A stretch of 64,000 nt of DNA from an uncultured Lachnospiraceae bacterium (GTDB lineage: Bacteria; Bacillota; Clostridia; Lachnospirales; Lachnospiraceae), in assembly GCA_947053345.1 (NCBI GenBank), contig CAMRSM010000018.1, positions 1 to 64,000 on the forward strand. Reading direction: 5' to 3'. Shown here piece by piece: positions 7,260-14,559 of this stretch; positions within the stretch are counted from its first letter, which is position 1; each line of letters begins with the position of its first letter. Position numbers and translations under genes: made by a program. The notes below the pieces were generated by a model. It was not told where the DNA came from. It worked only from the letters and a program-made list of their open reading frames with translations, and did not search any database.

Positions 7260-8117
7260 TTCTTTTTCCTCCTTTGGCTTGTTTTTAGCTGCTGCACTTA
7301 TATTTATCAAACCACCCGGATTGTGCGGGCTGTTCAATAACATCTTCGGGACCGTCTTAAATGCTGAAATGTCAATGGGCGTGGAATTTACCACGATTTT
7401 TGAAGAATTTTCAACCACCGTGCTTGCTTCCTCGAACATCAATTCATCACAGAAGCCGTTTGTCACTGCTTCGTCACCCGTCCACCACTTTTCTTCGCTC
7501 ATTAAAGCGGCTATTTCGTCAGCACCCATTCCCGTTTTCATTGCGTAAGTGTTGACTATGCTCTGCTTAATCACTTTCAGTTCGTCAGCCATTTTTTCAA
7601 AGTCTTCCGCTCTGAAAGTGTCCCAGACGGTCATTGCCGGGTCATGTATCATGAAAACGCCGTTTCTGGCTATTTTTATCGTGTCCCCAGCCATTGCAAT
7701 GATTGTGGCTGCGGAAGCCGCCCAGCCGTCAATCTTCACCGTTATTTTCGCCGTGTGGTCCTTTAATCTGGTGAAAATCGCATTTGCTGCGAACACGTCA
7801 CCGCCGCCGCTGTTAATGCGCACGACTATTTCCGGCACGTCCCCCAGCGCAGCAAGTTCCTTGTTGAATTGCTGCGGGGTCACTCTGTCTTCCCACCAGC
7901 TTTGCTGGCTGCTTATCGGTCCATACAGAAGCATTTCCGGGGGGTGCGTTTCCGTCCCCGGTATGAAGTCCCAGAATCTATTTTCCGTCACCCCCTGCGG
8001 GTTCTGCTGTCTTCCCCTGCTGCCCTGCTGGTTCTTCTGGTCCGCCCCCTGCGGGTTCTGTCCCTGCTGGCTCTGTCCCTGCTGGCTGCTGTTTCTGTTT
8101 TTCATTCCCTTTGGCAA
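6885..8117 (-). CDS. ClpP/S49-type head maturation protease with C-terminal scaffold (lambda gpC-like)
   Basis: Residues ~50-230 form a ClpP-like serine protease: strand region IVVRINSGGGDVFAANAI, nucleophile Ser in DGWAASAATIIAMAGD, catalytic His in VFMIHDPAMTVW. Residues ~285-410 are Ala/Glu-rich and correspond to the scaffold. The start is unclear: TTG at 8117 has a GAGGTG upstream but the first ~42 residues (Gln/Gly-rich) overlap the portal gene; GTG at 7991, overlapping the portal stop, is an alternative. The protease digests scaffold and processes capsid components during head maturation. The C-terminal part is also made alone (see the 6885-7259 entry). Confidence 0.88.
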   Translation of the reverse strand: MPKGMKNRNSSQQGQSQQGQNPQGADQKNQQGSRGRQQNPQGVTENRFWDFIPGTETHPPEMLLYGPISSQQSWWEDRVTPQQFNKELAALGDVPEIVVRINSGGGDVFAANAIFTRLKDHTAKITVKIDGWAASAATIIAMAGDTIKIARNGVFMIHDPAMTVWDTFRAEDFEKMADELKVIKQSIVNTYAMKTGMGADEIAALMSEEKWWTGDEAVTNGFCDELMFEEASTVVENSSKIVVNSTPIDISAFKTVPKMLLNSPHNPGGLINISAAAKNKPKEEKEMAAVENIGTVDALKAAYPDLVATIQNEAAAAATAAERSRIKAIEDMAGGNYADIVSDAKFVNPCTAEQTAMKIIAEQNKQGGQYIQNRNADTDDSGVNGVAGAAGGGEDGKNPFDAAIDALKFE

Positions 8118-9636
8118 CTTTCTTCACCTCGCTCAATTTCTTTTCTTCCTGCTTCAACTGGTCTGCGTTACTGTAATAATCGCCGCCCGTCATTTCCCTT
8201 GTTTCGCTGCTTCTCGTTGAAAATCCGTTCTGCACCCTCTTTTCCGCTGCGGTCACTTCCTTTACCGGGTCAAGGATACCTTTTGCCGGTCCGTTCCACT
8301 CTGCCCGGCAGTATGCCTTTCTGATTAGCGGGTCAGTGAAGAAGCCGGGGGCGGCAATCCTTTTCTTTGCCACGGCTTCTGTCAGCCATTCTTCATAAAT
8401 CGGCTGGCAGAAATCAGCCGCAAGCCATGCCCGGTACATACGGAACATTTTCCACGCTTCTTCCAGTGCGCCCTTGCTTGCCGTATAGGACGCATTGAAC
8501 CGCTTCACAAGCAGTTCATAGGGGATTTCAAGGGAAGCCCCTATTTGCTGGCATATCGCTTCAACGAACATGGAAAAATTGCTGTTCGGTCTTCCGGGGT
8601 TCGTGTCATGCACTTTCTCACCGGGGTTTAAATCCATAATCACGCCGGGACCCAGTTCAAGGCTGCTTTCGTCCTCTGCGTCAATCTGCTGTTCTTCTGG
8701 TATCATTGAACCAACTGCGCCGTCCTCGCTTGCGTCCTCTTTCTCAATGAATACAGAAAACATCCCGGACACTACCGCCGCCACAAGTTCTGCGTCCGTG
8801 TACTTCCCCAGCTGTTTCAGGCTTTCAATGACCGGGGCAAGGAACGGAACGCCCCTGCGCTGCCCTATCCTCTCACGGGTCATAATGTGCAGCACGTTTC
8901 TTCTTCCCGTCCTGCTGCCGTATGCTTCTACCCTCTGCCACTTAATGTCCGTCACCTCATAGGACAATGGGTGCTGGTCTGAAATGTGGTACGCCACAAC
9001 TTCCCCGTCCGGGGCGCACTCAACGCCGCCGACAATCTTATTGTCGTATGTGTCGCAGTAGTCCGGGCTGGAAAGCCTGTCAGCTTCCACCAGCTGCACC
9101 CGCAAATCATACGGCTGGTTCTTCCTCGGCTTTATCGGCAGCAACGCCAGACAGTCCCCGGACATAAGCCAGTTAAGAAAAGCCAGCTGCTGCAACTCAT
9201 AGAAATTATCAATGCGCTGTATGTCGCAATCCGGGCTTTCTGCCCACAACTGCCATTCCCGTTCAATCTGCTTTTCCAGCTTCTGCGCCTGCGCCGCCGT
9301 TATCCCCAAAACTTCCCGGTCAATGGACGGCTTCAAGTTAAGACCACGCCCCACAACATTTGTCCGCATGGTCTTGACTGCGCCATTTGCCACGGGTACG
9401 CCCATATACAAATCTCGGCTGCGCTGTCGCAGCACCGAAACATTGTCTTCTATGTCCTCACGGTGCGACCCTCCGGCAAAAAGCCATCCTTTCAGCGATT
9501 TTTTGAACGTACTTGCGCCGTAATTCCCATATCCGCTGTTCAATATCTGCATTTTCTGCCTTGCCGCAGCCCTTTGAAGCCCTTTCTGCGGTGCGACCGT
9601 TGCAACGGCTCTGTCAATCAATGTCGCAATGCCCAT
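7978..9636 (-). CDS. Portal protein (lambda gpB family)
   Basis: 552 residues from ATG 9636 (GGGAGGTG 8 bases upstream). Lambda-type portal signatures: an N-terminal LRQRSRDLYMGVPVANGAVK, NVVGRGLNLKPSIDREVLGI, then LLPIKPRKNQPYDLRVQLVE, the region HIMTRERIGQRRGVPFLAPV, and KRFNASYTASKGALEEAWKM. The last ~60 residues are low-complexity (repeats of PAG and TEPAG). The portal is the dodecameric ring at one capsid vertex through which DNA is packaged and ejected. The low-complexity tail overlaps the protease gene start by ~140 bases in another frame, so both products have repetitive ends there. Confidence 0.93.
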   Translation of the reverse strand: MGIATLIDRAVATVAPQKGLQRAAARQKMQILNSGYGNYGASTFKKSLKGWLFAGGSHREDIEDNVSVLRQRSRDLYMGVPVANGAVKTMRTNVVGRGLNLKPSIDREVLGITAAQAQKLEKQIEREWQLWAESPDCDIQRIDNFYELQQLAFLNWLMSGDCLALLPIKPRKNQPYDLRVQLVEADRLSSPDYCDTYDNKIVGGVECAPDGEVVAYHISDQHPLSYEVTDIKWQRVEAYGSRTGRRNVLHIMTRERIGQRRGVPFLAPVIESLKQLGKYTDAELVAAVVSGMFSVFIEKEDASEDGAVGSMIPEEQQIDAEDESSLELGPGVIMDLNPGEKVHDTNPGRPNSNFSMFVEAICQQIGASLEIPYELLVKRFNASYTASKGALEEAWKMFRMYRAWLAADFCQPIYEEWLTEAVAKKRIAAPGFFTDPLIRKAYCRAEWNGPAKGILDPVKEVTAAEKRVQNGFSTRSSETREMTGGDYYSNADQLKQEEKKLSEVKKVAKGNEKQKQQPAGTEPAGTEPAGGGPEEPAGQQGKTAEPAGGDGK

Positions 9637-9669
9637 TCCCTTTTCACCTCCCGTCTGCCGCACTGCATG

Positions 9670-9697
9670 AAAAAAGCACCGTTTGACGGGTGCTTTT
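9670..9697 (-). terminator. Rho-independent terminator between joining protein and portal genes
   Basis: Stem AAAAGCACC/GGTGCTTTT (9672-9680 with 9689-9697) and an 8-nt loop; on the minus strand the 3' arm runs into six T. It lies between the small joining gene (9797) and the portal, inside what is otherwise one late operon, so it may act as an attenuator or be read through. Confidence 0.65.
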
Positions 9698-9796
9698 CGT
9701 GTCTGCCTATTTATTCACGCTATCATTTTATACCGTTTTTGCGGGAAATTGGGGGAAATAAACCGCCAAAAAGGGAAATTGCGGGAAATGTTTCGC

Positions 9797-10033
9797 TTAC
9801 AAGTCACGGGGTACGGCGCGATATGCCCGGTTTCTCCCTCCCCGCTTCTTTGCGTTCTCCAATGCTATTACCTTTTTGTTCCAGTAATCAATAGTGTTCC
9901 GTATCTCCGCAAGGTCAGCTTTCGTCATTACCCTGCTTCCGATTGTGTAAGACTGCGCATTTGTCACCGCAATTTCCGCTTCAAGCCATGCGTCCAAATG
10001 CCTTTGTGCTGTTTCCAGTGTTATTCCTGCCAT
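9797..10033 (-). CDS. Small head-joining protein in gpW position (DUF6148-like)
   Basis: 78 residues starting MAGITLETAQRHLDAWLEAE and including TIGSRVMTKADLAEIRNTID. It sits between terminase large subunit and portal, where lambda has gpW, and resembles short DUF6148-type phage proteins. ATG 10033 with GGAGGTG upstream; it overlaps the terminase stop by one base. Proteins of this place seal the packaged head and join it to the tail. It ends with a basic tail (KKRGGRNRAYRAVPRDL). Confidence 0.75.
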   Translation of the reverse strand: MAGITLETAQRHLDAWLEAEIAVTNAQSYTIGSRVMTKADLAEIRNTIDYWNKKVIALENAKKRGGRNRAYRAVPRDL

Positions 10034-11877
10034 TAGTTTACACCTCCGCTTCTCCTGCCCCTCTTTTTCCTTTTTGCGGGGCTGCTTGCTGTCTGCTGCT
10101 GCTTCTTCTCCGGGTCTTCCGGCTTTTTCAGCGGAAGTCCCGTTATCTCAATAGCTGCCGTTGCATAATTCCGGCAGTCAAGTGCTTCATTCCTGCGGTG
10201 TTCCCCTTTGTCTTTCAGTTCCCATGCAAAATATGGTCTTCCCATCTTGTAGCGCATGACCTTTTTTTCAGAAGTCAAGCCCTTAAAATACTTTTCATCA
10301 TACCCCCTGCCGTCTTCCCTCGGAAAATGGCAGAAGCCCGGTCCCGGTTCTTCCAGCTTCAATCTGTCCATCAGCCAGCTTTTTCCGGTGTCAACTCCGA
10401 TAGTGAACAAATAGGCTTGTTCCCGGTTGCTCTTTGTCGGCTTCTGGATGTACGCCGCCGCACTGTCATTGCTTCCCTTTATCGCAAATATGCGCCGATT
10501 AAACCGGGTCTTGCAGAATTTATATACTTGATTGGTTCTGTGACCTCCGCTGTCTATGCACGTTGCAATTATTTTCATCTTTGTTCCGTCCGGCTTTTCA
10601 AATGTCTGTGAGAGAAACGTGTCAAGGTCTTTCCACACTTGGTCTTGTATGTTCCCGGTATCTCCGTATAATGCCGCAAATTTTATGCCCCAGTTTTCAT
10701 ATTCCGGTCCCCAGCCCACAACCTCAACTTCAAATCTATCATCCTGCGTGTCAACGCCAGCGGTCAGATAAAGCACATCAGCCGGGATTTCGCAGTTGTA
10801 ATTCTCCCGGCGTTTCATCAATTCTTCGTCTTCTATGGTTTCCCCGTCTTCCTCCCACGTTTCCCCCAGTTCGGTGTTGGTCCATACTTTCATCAGTTCC
10901 ACGTTGCCTTTTTTCACTTCCTCGTTGGCAACCAGAAACTTTTCCACGACCTCCCGCCATGTGGCAAGCGTGGAAGCAAGCGTGTTCAAATGAAATCCTT
11001 TTACCGGGTTTTCCGGGTCTTCATGGATAAAGCAGCCGTCCTTGAATCCCTCTTTCCATTCCACTTCGCTTGAAATCACGCCGCATTTGCTGCATACATA
11101 TCCAATTTCTGATAAATCGTCTTTGTCAAATACTATGCCGGACCATGTAAGCGGCTGCAATTCCCCGCAGCACGGGCAGGGCGTATGCCATTCTCCCTTG
11201 CTGCTGTTCTCATACTCCACTTCAATCCTTGACAACCCCTTGATTGTCGGCGTTGACACATTGACTTCTTTTCTATTCCAGAATGTTGTCAACCTCTTTG
11301 CAGCAAGAAAAAGCGGGTCCCCCTCGCTTCCTGCCGTTGCCGGGTATCGGTCAATTTCATCTGCCAGAAGTATTCTGATTGGGCGGGAAGCAAGACTTGA
11401 CGGGCTATTTGCCCCAACCATTGTCACACGACCGCCCGGAAAAATCTTCTGCAATATTGTGTTTCCGCTATTCCGGCTCTTGTCGTTCACTTTGTCTGCC
11501 AATACTGCCGTGTCCCGCAGCATTGGTGAAAGCCGGTCCTTTGAAAATGTTTCTGCCATCGTTATTGTTGGCTGCAATACCATGATTGGGGACGGCTCAT
11601 AGTGGATGTAATAGCCTATCGGGTTCAAAATCATTGCGTCAGTCTTTCCGACTTGCGCCGCAGACATTACCACAACTTTTTTTATCCCTATATCGGTTAT
11701 AGCGTCCATTATTTCTTTCTGGTACGGGGCTTTTGACGTTCGCCATCTTCCCGGCTCTGCGGATGCTTCGGAAGACAGCTGCCGGAATTTGTCTGCCCAT
11801 TCCGACAACTTCAAATCTGGCGGCGGCTGCAACACTGAATATATCCGGCTGAATAATTCAGCTGTCTTTTTCTTCAT
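10033..11877 (-). CDS. Terminase large subunit (lambda gpA family)
   Basis: 614 residues. N-terminal ATPase: SAAQVGKTDAMILN is the Walker A-like loop, IRILLADEIDRYP the Walker B with acidic pair, and the zinc-like site CPCCGELQPL...CSKCG lies at ~240-270. The C-terminal nuclease half includes LTAGVDTQDDRFEVEVVGWG (first metal-binding Asp) and IATCIDSGGHRTNQVY. The very basic end (KRKKRGRRSGG) may contact DNA. It drives ATP-dependent packaging and cuts cos or pac sites. Overlaps the Nu1-like gene by 20 bases, as in translationally coupled terminases. Confidence 0.94.
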   Translation of the reverse strand: MKKKTAELFSRIYSVLQPPPDLKLSEWADKFRQLSSEASAEPGRWRTSKAPYQKEIMDAITDIGIKKVVVMSAAQVGKTDAMILNPIGYYIHYEPSPIMVLQPTITMAETFSKDRLSPMLRDTAVLADKVNDKSRNSGNTILQKIFPGGRVTMVGANSPSSLASRPIRILLADEIDRYPATAGSEGDPLFLAAKRLTTFWNRKEVNVSTPTIKGLSRIEVEYENSSKGEWHTPCPCCGELQPLTWSGIVFDKDDLSEIGYVCSKCGVISSEVEWKEGFKDGCFIHEDPENPVKGFHLNTLASTLATWREVVEKFLVANEEVKKGNVELMKVWTNTELGETWEEDGETIEDEELMKRRENYNCEIPADVLYLTAGVDTQDDRFEVEVVGWGPEYENWGIKFAALYGDTGNIQDQVWKDLDTFLSQTFEKPDGTKMKIIATCIDSGGHRTNQVYKFCKTRFNRRIFAIKGSNDSAAAYIQKPTKSNREQAYLFTIGVDTGKSWLMDRLKLEEPGPGFCHFPREDGRGYDEKYFKGLTSEKKVMRYKMGRPYFAWELKDKGEHRRNEALDCRNYATAAIEITGLPLKKPEDPEKKQQQTASSPAKRKKRGRRSGGVN

Positions 11878-12352
11878 CCTCTACCGTGTAGCCAAACAGC
11901 TTCTGGAAGTCTGCCAGTTCTTCCAGTGCTTCATCAATCGCCGCTTTTAGCAGCTTGAAAATCTCTGTCTGGTCTTTCTTTTTTGATAATATCGGGCTTT
12001 GCTTCGCAGGAATTGCCATCAGCCTTGCCTTGAATTTAATCAATGTGTCGGTCATGACCTTTTCAATTTCTTCTGCTTCGTGCAGTTCGTTTTTCCGCAG
12101 ACGCAATTCCAATTCTTGACTTTCCCGCTTTGCCCTCACCAGCTTTGCCCGCTCCGTGTTATAGTCAACGCTGGCTTCCGTTGGGCTGCCTTTCCGCAGA
12201 TAGTTGATGTATTCATGGGTGACGGTCTTCAACTCATACAATCCCGGCTGGCGTTCTGTTATGATTTTATCTTTGCGCAGCTGCCGCACCCTGCTTTCCG
12301 TCAAGTCAAGCCATGCCGCCACCGTCTTTGTCGTGTATAATTTCAAAACCAC
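11858..12352 (-). CDS. Terminase small subunit (Nu1-like)
   Basis: 164 residues. The N-terminal winged-helix segment (TTKTVAAWLDLTESRVRQLR) matches the DNA-recognition domain of Nu1-type small terminases, followed by a long charged helix (ERAKLVRAKRESQELELRLR) and a C-terminal part that would bind the large subunit (FQKLFGYTVEDEEKDS). The start may be GTG 12352 or TTG 12346; AAAGGGGG precedes both. The protein recognises the packaging site and recruits gpA. A second protein of small-terminase type is encoded immediately upstream. Confidence 0.82.
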   Translation of the reverse strand: MVLKLYTTKTVAAWLDLTESRVRQLRKDKIITERQPGLYELKTVTHEYINYLRKGSPTEASVDYNTERAKLVRAKRESQELELRLRKNELHEAEEIEKVMTDTLIKFKARLMAIPAKQSPILSKKKDQTEIFKLLKAAIDEALEELADFQKLFGYTVEDEEKDS

Positions 12353-12466
12353 ACCCCCTTTTTTTATTTTTCCGGCTGTCCCGCAAGCGAATTTTTTTCA
12401 TTTTTGGCTAGGCAAGGGCTGGGCTTCACCGTACCCTCACCCCTCCCCGGACTCTGAAAGAACCTA

Positions 12467-13285
12467 TCACGGCAGCCCGCCGCCGTCCCCGTCCTCCGTC
12501 CAGTCTTCGTCTTCCGGGTCAATGTCTATCTCTCCAGTTATCTTCTGTTTCATCAGTTCAAGTCTTCGTTCTTCCAGCTGTAGTCTTCTGCTCTCCATCT
12601 CATGCGCCTTGATACTGTCAAGCTGCTTGATGATACGCCCGTGCAGCTTGTTCAGTTCGGCTTCCACTTTCATTGCCCTATCAAATGGGCTGGATTTTAT
12701 GATTGATTTCATAGCTGTTTTGAAGCACTCTCCCTGCTGCCCCTCTATTGCTTCCGGGTCTTCTGCTGCCCCTGCCGCAATGCCCGTGCTTTCCTCTGCT
12801 TGCTTATCCTCCATGCTTTTAGGCACAATCATGTGTACTATTTTATCAGTATAAAAACCCCCTGCTTCTGGGGCTTCATATTCTGCCAGCAATTTTTCAA
12901 GGTACGCTTTGCGCATATAAAGTGCTTGCAATTCAGCCATCATGTGCGGCATTGCTTCTGCCGTTTTCATGTTCTGGATTTCCTCTGCCTTTTCCGGGGG
13001 AATGTCTTCAAATCCTGCTTGTGCAAATGCCCCATGCGTGACTGCGTTTTTATTCCCTTTTTTTGCCGGGGTCTTTCCTGCCGCATTTTTATTTCCTTTT
13101 TGACCTCCCCTTTTTCTGGGTTTCTTTTTCAAGGCTTCGTCCCACTTGTCTTCCGACTTCCATTTTCTGATACGACTTTCCGGCACATCTGCCAGCTTCG
13201 CAAGTTCTGCCGTGCTTATTTTCCCATCATTTTCAACGTATCTTTCCAGCGACAAATCCCGCTGCGGGTTTCTCGGTCTTCCCAT
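12467..13285 (-). CDS. Second small-terminase-type protein (PBSX XtmA/PF10668-like N-terminus)
   Basis: 272 residues. The start MGRPRNPQRDLSLERYVEND and the following helix-turn-helix (ELAKLADVPESRIRKWKSED) match the PBSX-type small terminase N-terminal domain. Then comes a basic Gly/Asn/Lys linker (KKKPRKRGGQKGNKNAAGK) and a helical C-terminal half. Such proteins normally pair with a PBSX-type large subunit, but here the large subunit is gpA-like and has its own Nu1-like partner. It could be a DNA-binding packaging cofactor or an exapted regulator. ATG 13285 with AAAGGAGGTG upstream. Confidence 0.65.
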   Translation of the reverse strand: MGRPRNPQRDLSLERYVENDGKISTAELAKLADVPESRIRKWKSEDKWDEALKKKPRKRGGQKGNKNAAGKTPAKKGNKNAVTHGAFAQAGFEDIPPEKAEEIQNMKTAEAMPHMMAELQALYMRKAYLEKLLAEYEAPEAGGFYTDKIVHMIVPKSMEDKQAEESTGIAAGAAEDPEAIEGQQGECFKTAMKSIIKSSPFDRAMKVEAELNKLHGRIIKQLDSIKAHEMESRRLQLEERRLELMKQKITGEIDIDPEDEDWTEDGDGGGLP

Positions 13286-13332
13286 CCCGCTTCACCTCCT
13301 TTTCGTTTGTTTTCATTCTTCCCGGTTTTGGA

Positions 13333-13346
13333 AACTTACGGAAGTA
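13333..13346. promoter_or_regulatory. Operator-like palindrome, copy 1 of 7
   Basis: AACTTACGGAAGTA, matching the prophage-wide palindrome TACTTnCGnAAGTA. It lies downstream of the extended -10 promoter and upstream of the first late gene. Confidence 0.6.
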
Positions 13347-13421
13347 TAAATATTTTTTATTCTTTCAAATTTTGGTTTTTTGCTTTTGGACACCGTATTT
13401 CAAGCGCATTTTCACAATCCC

Positions 13422-13430
13422 ATTATATCA
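13422..13430 (-). promoter_or_regulatory. Extended -10 promoter for the late operon
   Basis: TGATATAAT on the minus strand (13430-13422) is a TGnTATAAT extended -10 with no good -35 at normal spacing. It sits in the 176-base gap between the sigma-region-4-like regulator and the packaging genes. Promoters lacking a -35 are often activator-dependent, which fits the adjacent ArpU/RinA-type protein. Confidence 0.5.
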
Positions 13431-13461
13431 AAAGACTGTGTGCAATAGTGGGCAATCATTT

Positions 13462-13932
13462 TCAGCTGGTCTTCCTAAATTCCCTTAAAAAATCGTTGTT
13501 CTGGAATTTTGCAGCCAGTTTTTCAACTGCTGCGTCCCGGATATTCTTGCACTGGCGGTCTGAATAGTGGTTACGCTCCGCAACTTGTTCCCATTTCATG
13601 CCGTATATGTAATAGTCAAATATTATGGTCTTCTCTTTCAGCTTCAAGCGTGAAATCTCCTGCAAAATCTGGCTCTTTGCCCTCTGCAAATAGCCAACTT
13701 TCGCTTCGTATTCCTCCATATCCTGCCGCACATAATCCGGGACGTTCATTGCTGCGCTTTCCACCGGGCGTGAAATATGGTTTTTCCCTTTTGGTTGCCC
13801 GTCATTCGCCATTGCGCCTATCGTGTTATAATATTGGCTTTCGTAATCATGCAAAATACGGCGATATATAGAAATCTCGCCGTCAATCTCCTTGTAAAAT
13901 TCCAGAATTTTTATGACCTTTTCTTTGTCCAT
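13462..13932 (-). CDS. Late-gene transcription regulator, sigma-70 region-4-like (ArpU/RinA type)
   Basis: 156 residues from ATG 13932, which has AAAGGAG upstream. The N-terminal half is helical (VIKILEFYKEIDGEISIYRR). The C-terminal half is a sigma-region-4-like helix-turn-helix: LKLKEKTIIFDYYIYGMKWE, then QVAERNHYSDRQCKNIRDAA, VEKLAAKF. Proteins of this type (ArpU, RinA, DUF1492-like) activate the packaging/late operon of Firmicutes phages and lie just upstream of terminase, as here. Its likely target is the extended -10 promoter that follows its stop codon. Confidence 0.78.
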   Translation of the reverse strand: MDKEKVIKILEFYKEIDGEISIYRRILHDYESQYYNTIGAMANDGQPKGKNHISRPVESAAMNVPDYVRQDMEEYEAKVGYLQRAKSQILQEISRLKLKEKTIIFDYYIYGMKWEQVAERNHYSDRQCKNIRDAAVEKLAAKFQNNDFLREFRKTS

Positions 13933-13980
13933 GCTCAAATCTCCTTTGCGCTGTTTTTGCCCTGCTGCCCTCCGCTTCCT

Positions 13981-14289
13981 CTATCCGTCCCCGCTTGCTT
14001 CCATCCGCACATACCCAAACGCACCCTTTGACAGAAAGAACGCCCTTGCCGCCACTTCGTCTGCGTCCCCCGCTTCGATATGCTTTTTATAACATTCCTC
14101 TGCCTTTTCCTGCGCTCCCATCTTCCCGTATGCGTTCACATACCACCCAGCACCGCATATCTTGCAGTAAATGATTTCATCAGCCTTTATCTGGTGTTGT
14201 CTGAAATGCCGTTCTATTTCCGGCTTGCTGGTTGAATTTTTCCCGCATACGGGACATTCATAATAGGTGACACTAATTGTCTGCTTCAT
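13981..14289 (-). CDS. Small zinc-finger protein, unknown function
   Basis: 102 residues. Near the N-terminus is a C2H2-type finger, CPVCGKNSTSKPEIERHFRQ followed by H, and then a second Cys pair CKICG. The C-terminus (EKAEECYKKHIEAGDADEVA) is helical. ATG 14289. It lies four bases from the next Cys-rich gene and in the same run as parA/parB. A nucleic-acid or adaptor role is plausible from the finger alone; no specific function is claimed. Confidence 0.65.
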   Translation of the reverse strand: MKQTISVTYYECPVCGKNSTSKPEIERHFRQHQIKADEIIYCKICGAGWYVNAYGKMGAQEKAEECYKKHIEAGDADEVAARAFFLSKGAFGYVRMEASGDG

Positions 14290-14292
14290 CCG

Positions 14293-14559
14293 TTATGCCC
14301 CCGGCAGCAATGTTGGCTGGTCCGCCCCATCCGCTGCGGCTGCTGCCGCTTCTTTCATTTCATGAAAATCCGGCTTCCAGCCCTGCTTCATCATGGAAGT
14401 GCAGCAATGGATTGTTGTTGCGCAGCTTTCGCATATTTCTTCTATGTGTTCATCATAGGAAACACGCTTGTTCCCCTCCCTTGCCGCCAGTGTGTGCTTC
14501 CATATTTCCTTTTTCCGCACCACTTCTTTTCCGCATATATCGCAATACACCCTTGTCAT
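14293..14559 (-). CDS. Small Cys-rich protein, unknown function
   Basis: 88 residues with the pattern YCDICGKEVVRKKEIWKHTL followed by EEICESCATTIHCC: two Cys pairs able to hold one zinc. ATG 14559 overlaps the stop of parB (ATGA) and has GGGAGGTG upstream, so it is translated together with parB. The Ala-rich C-terminus is probably disordered. Not recognised beyond a zinc-ribbon-like pattern. Confidence 0.6.
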   Translation of the reverse strand: MTRVYCDICGKEVVRKKEIWKHTLAAREGNKRVSYDEHIEEICESCATTIHCCTSMMKQGWKPDFHEMKEAAAAAADGADQPTLLPGA

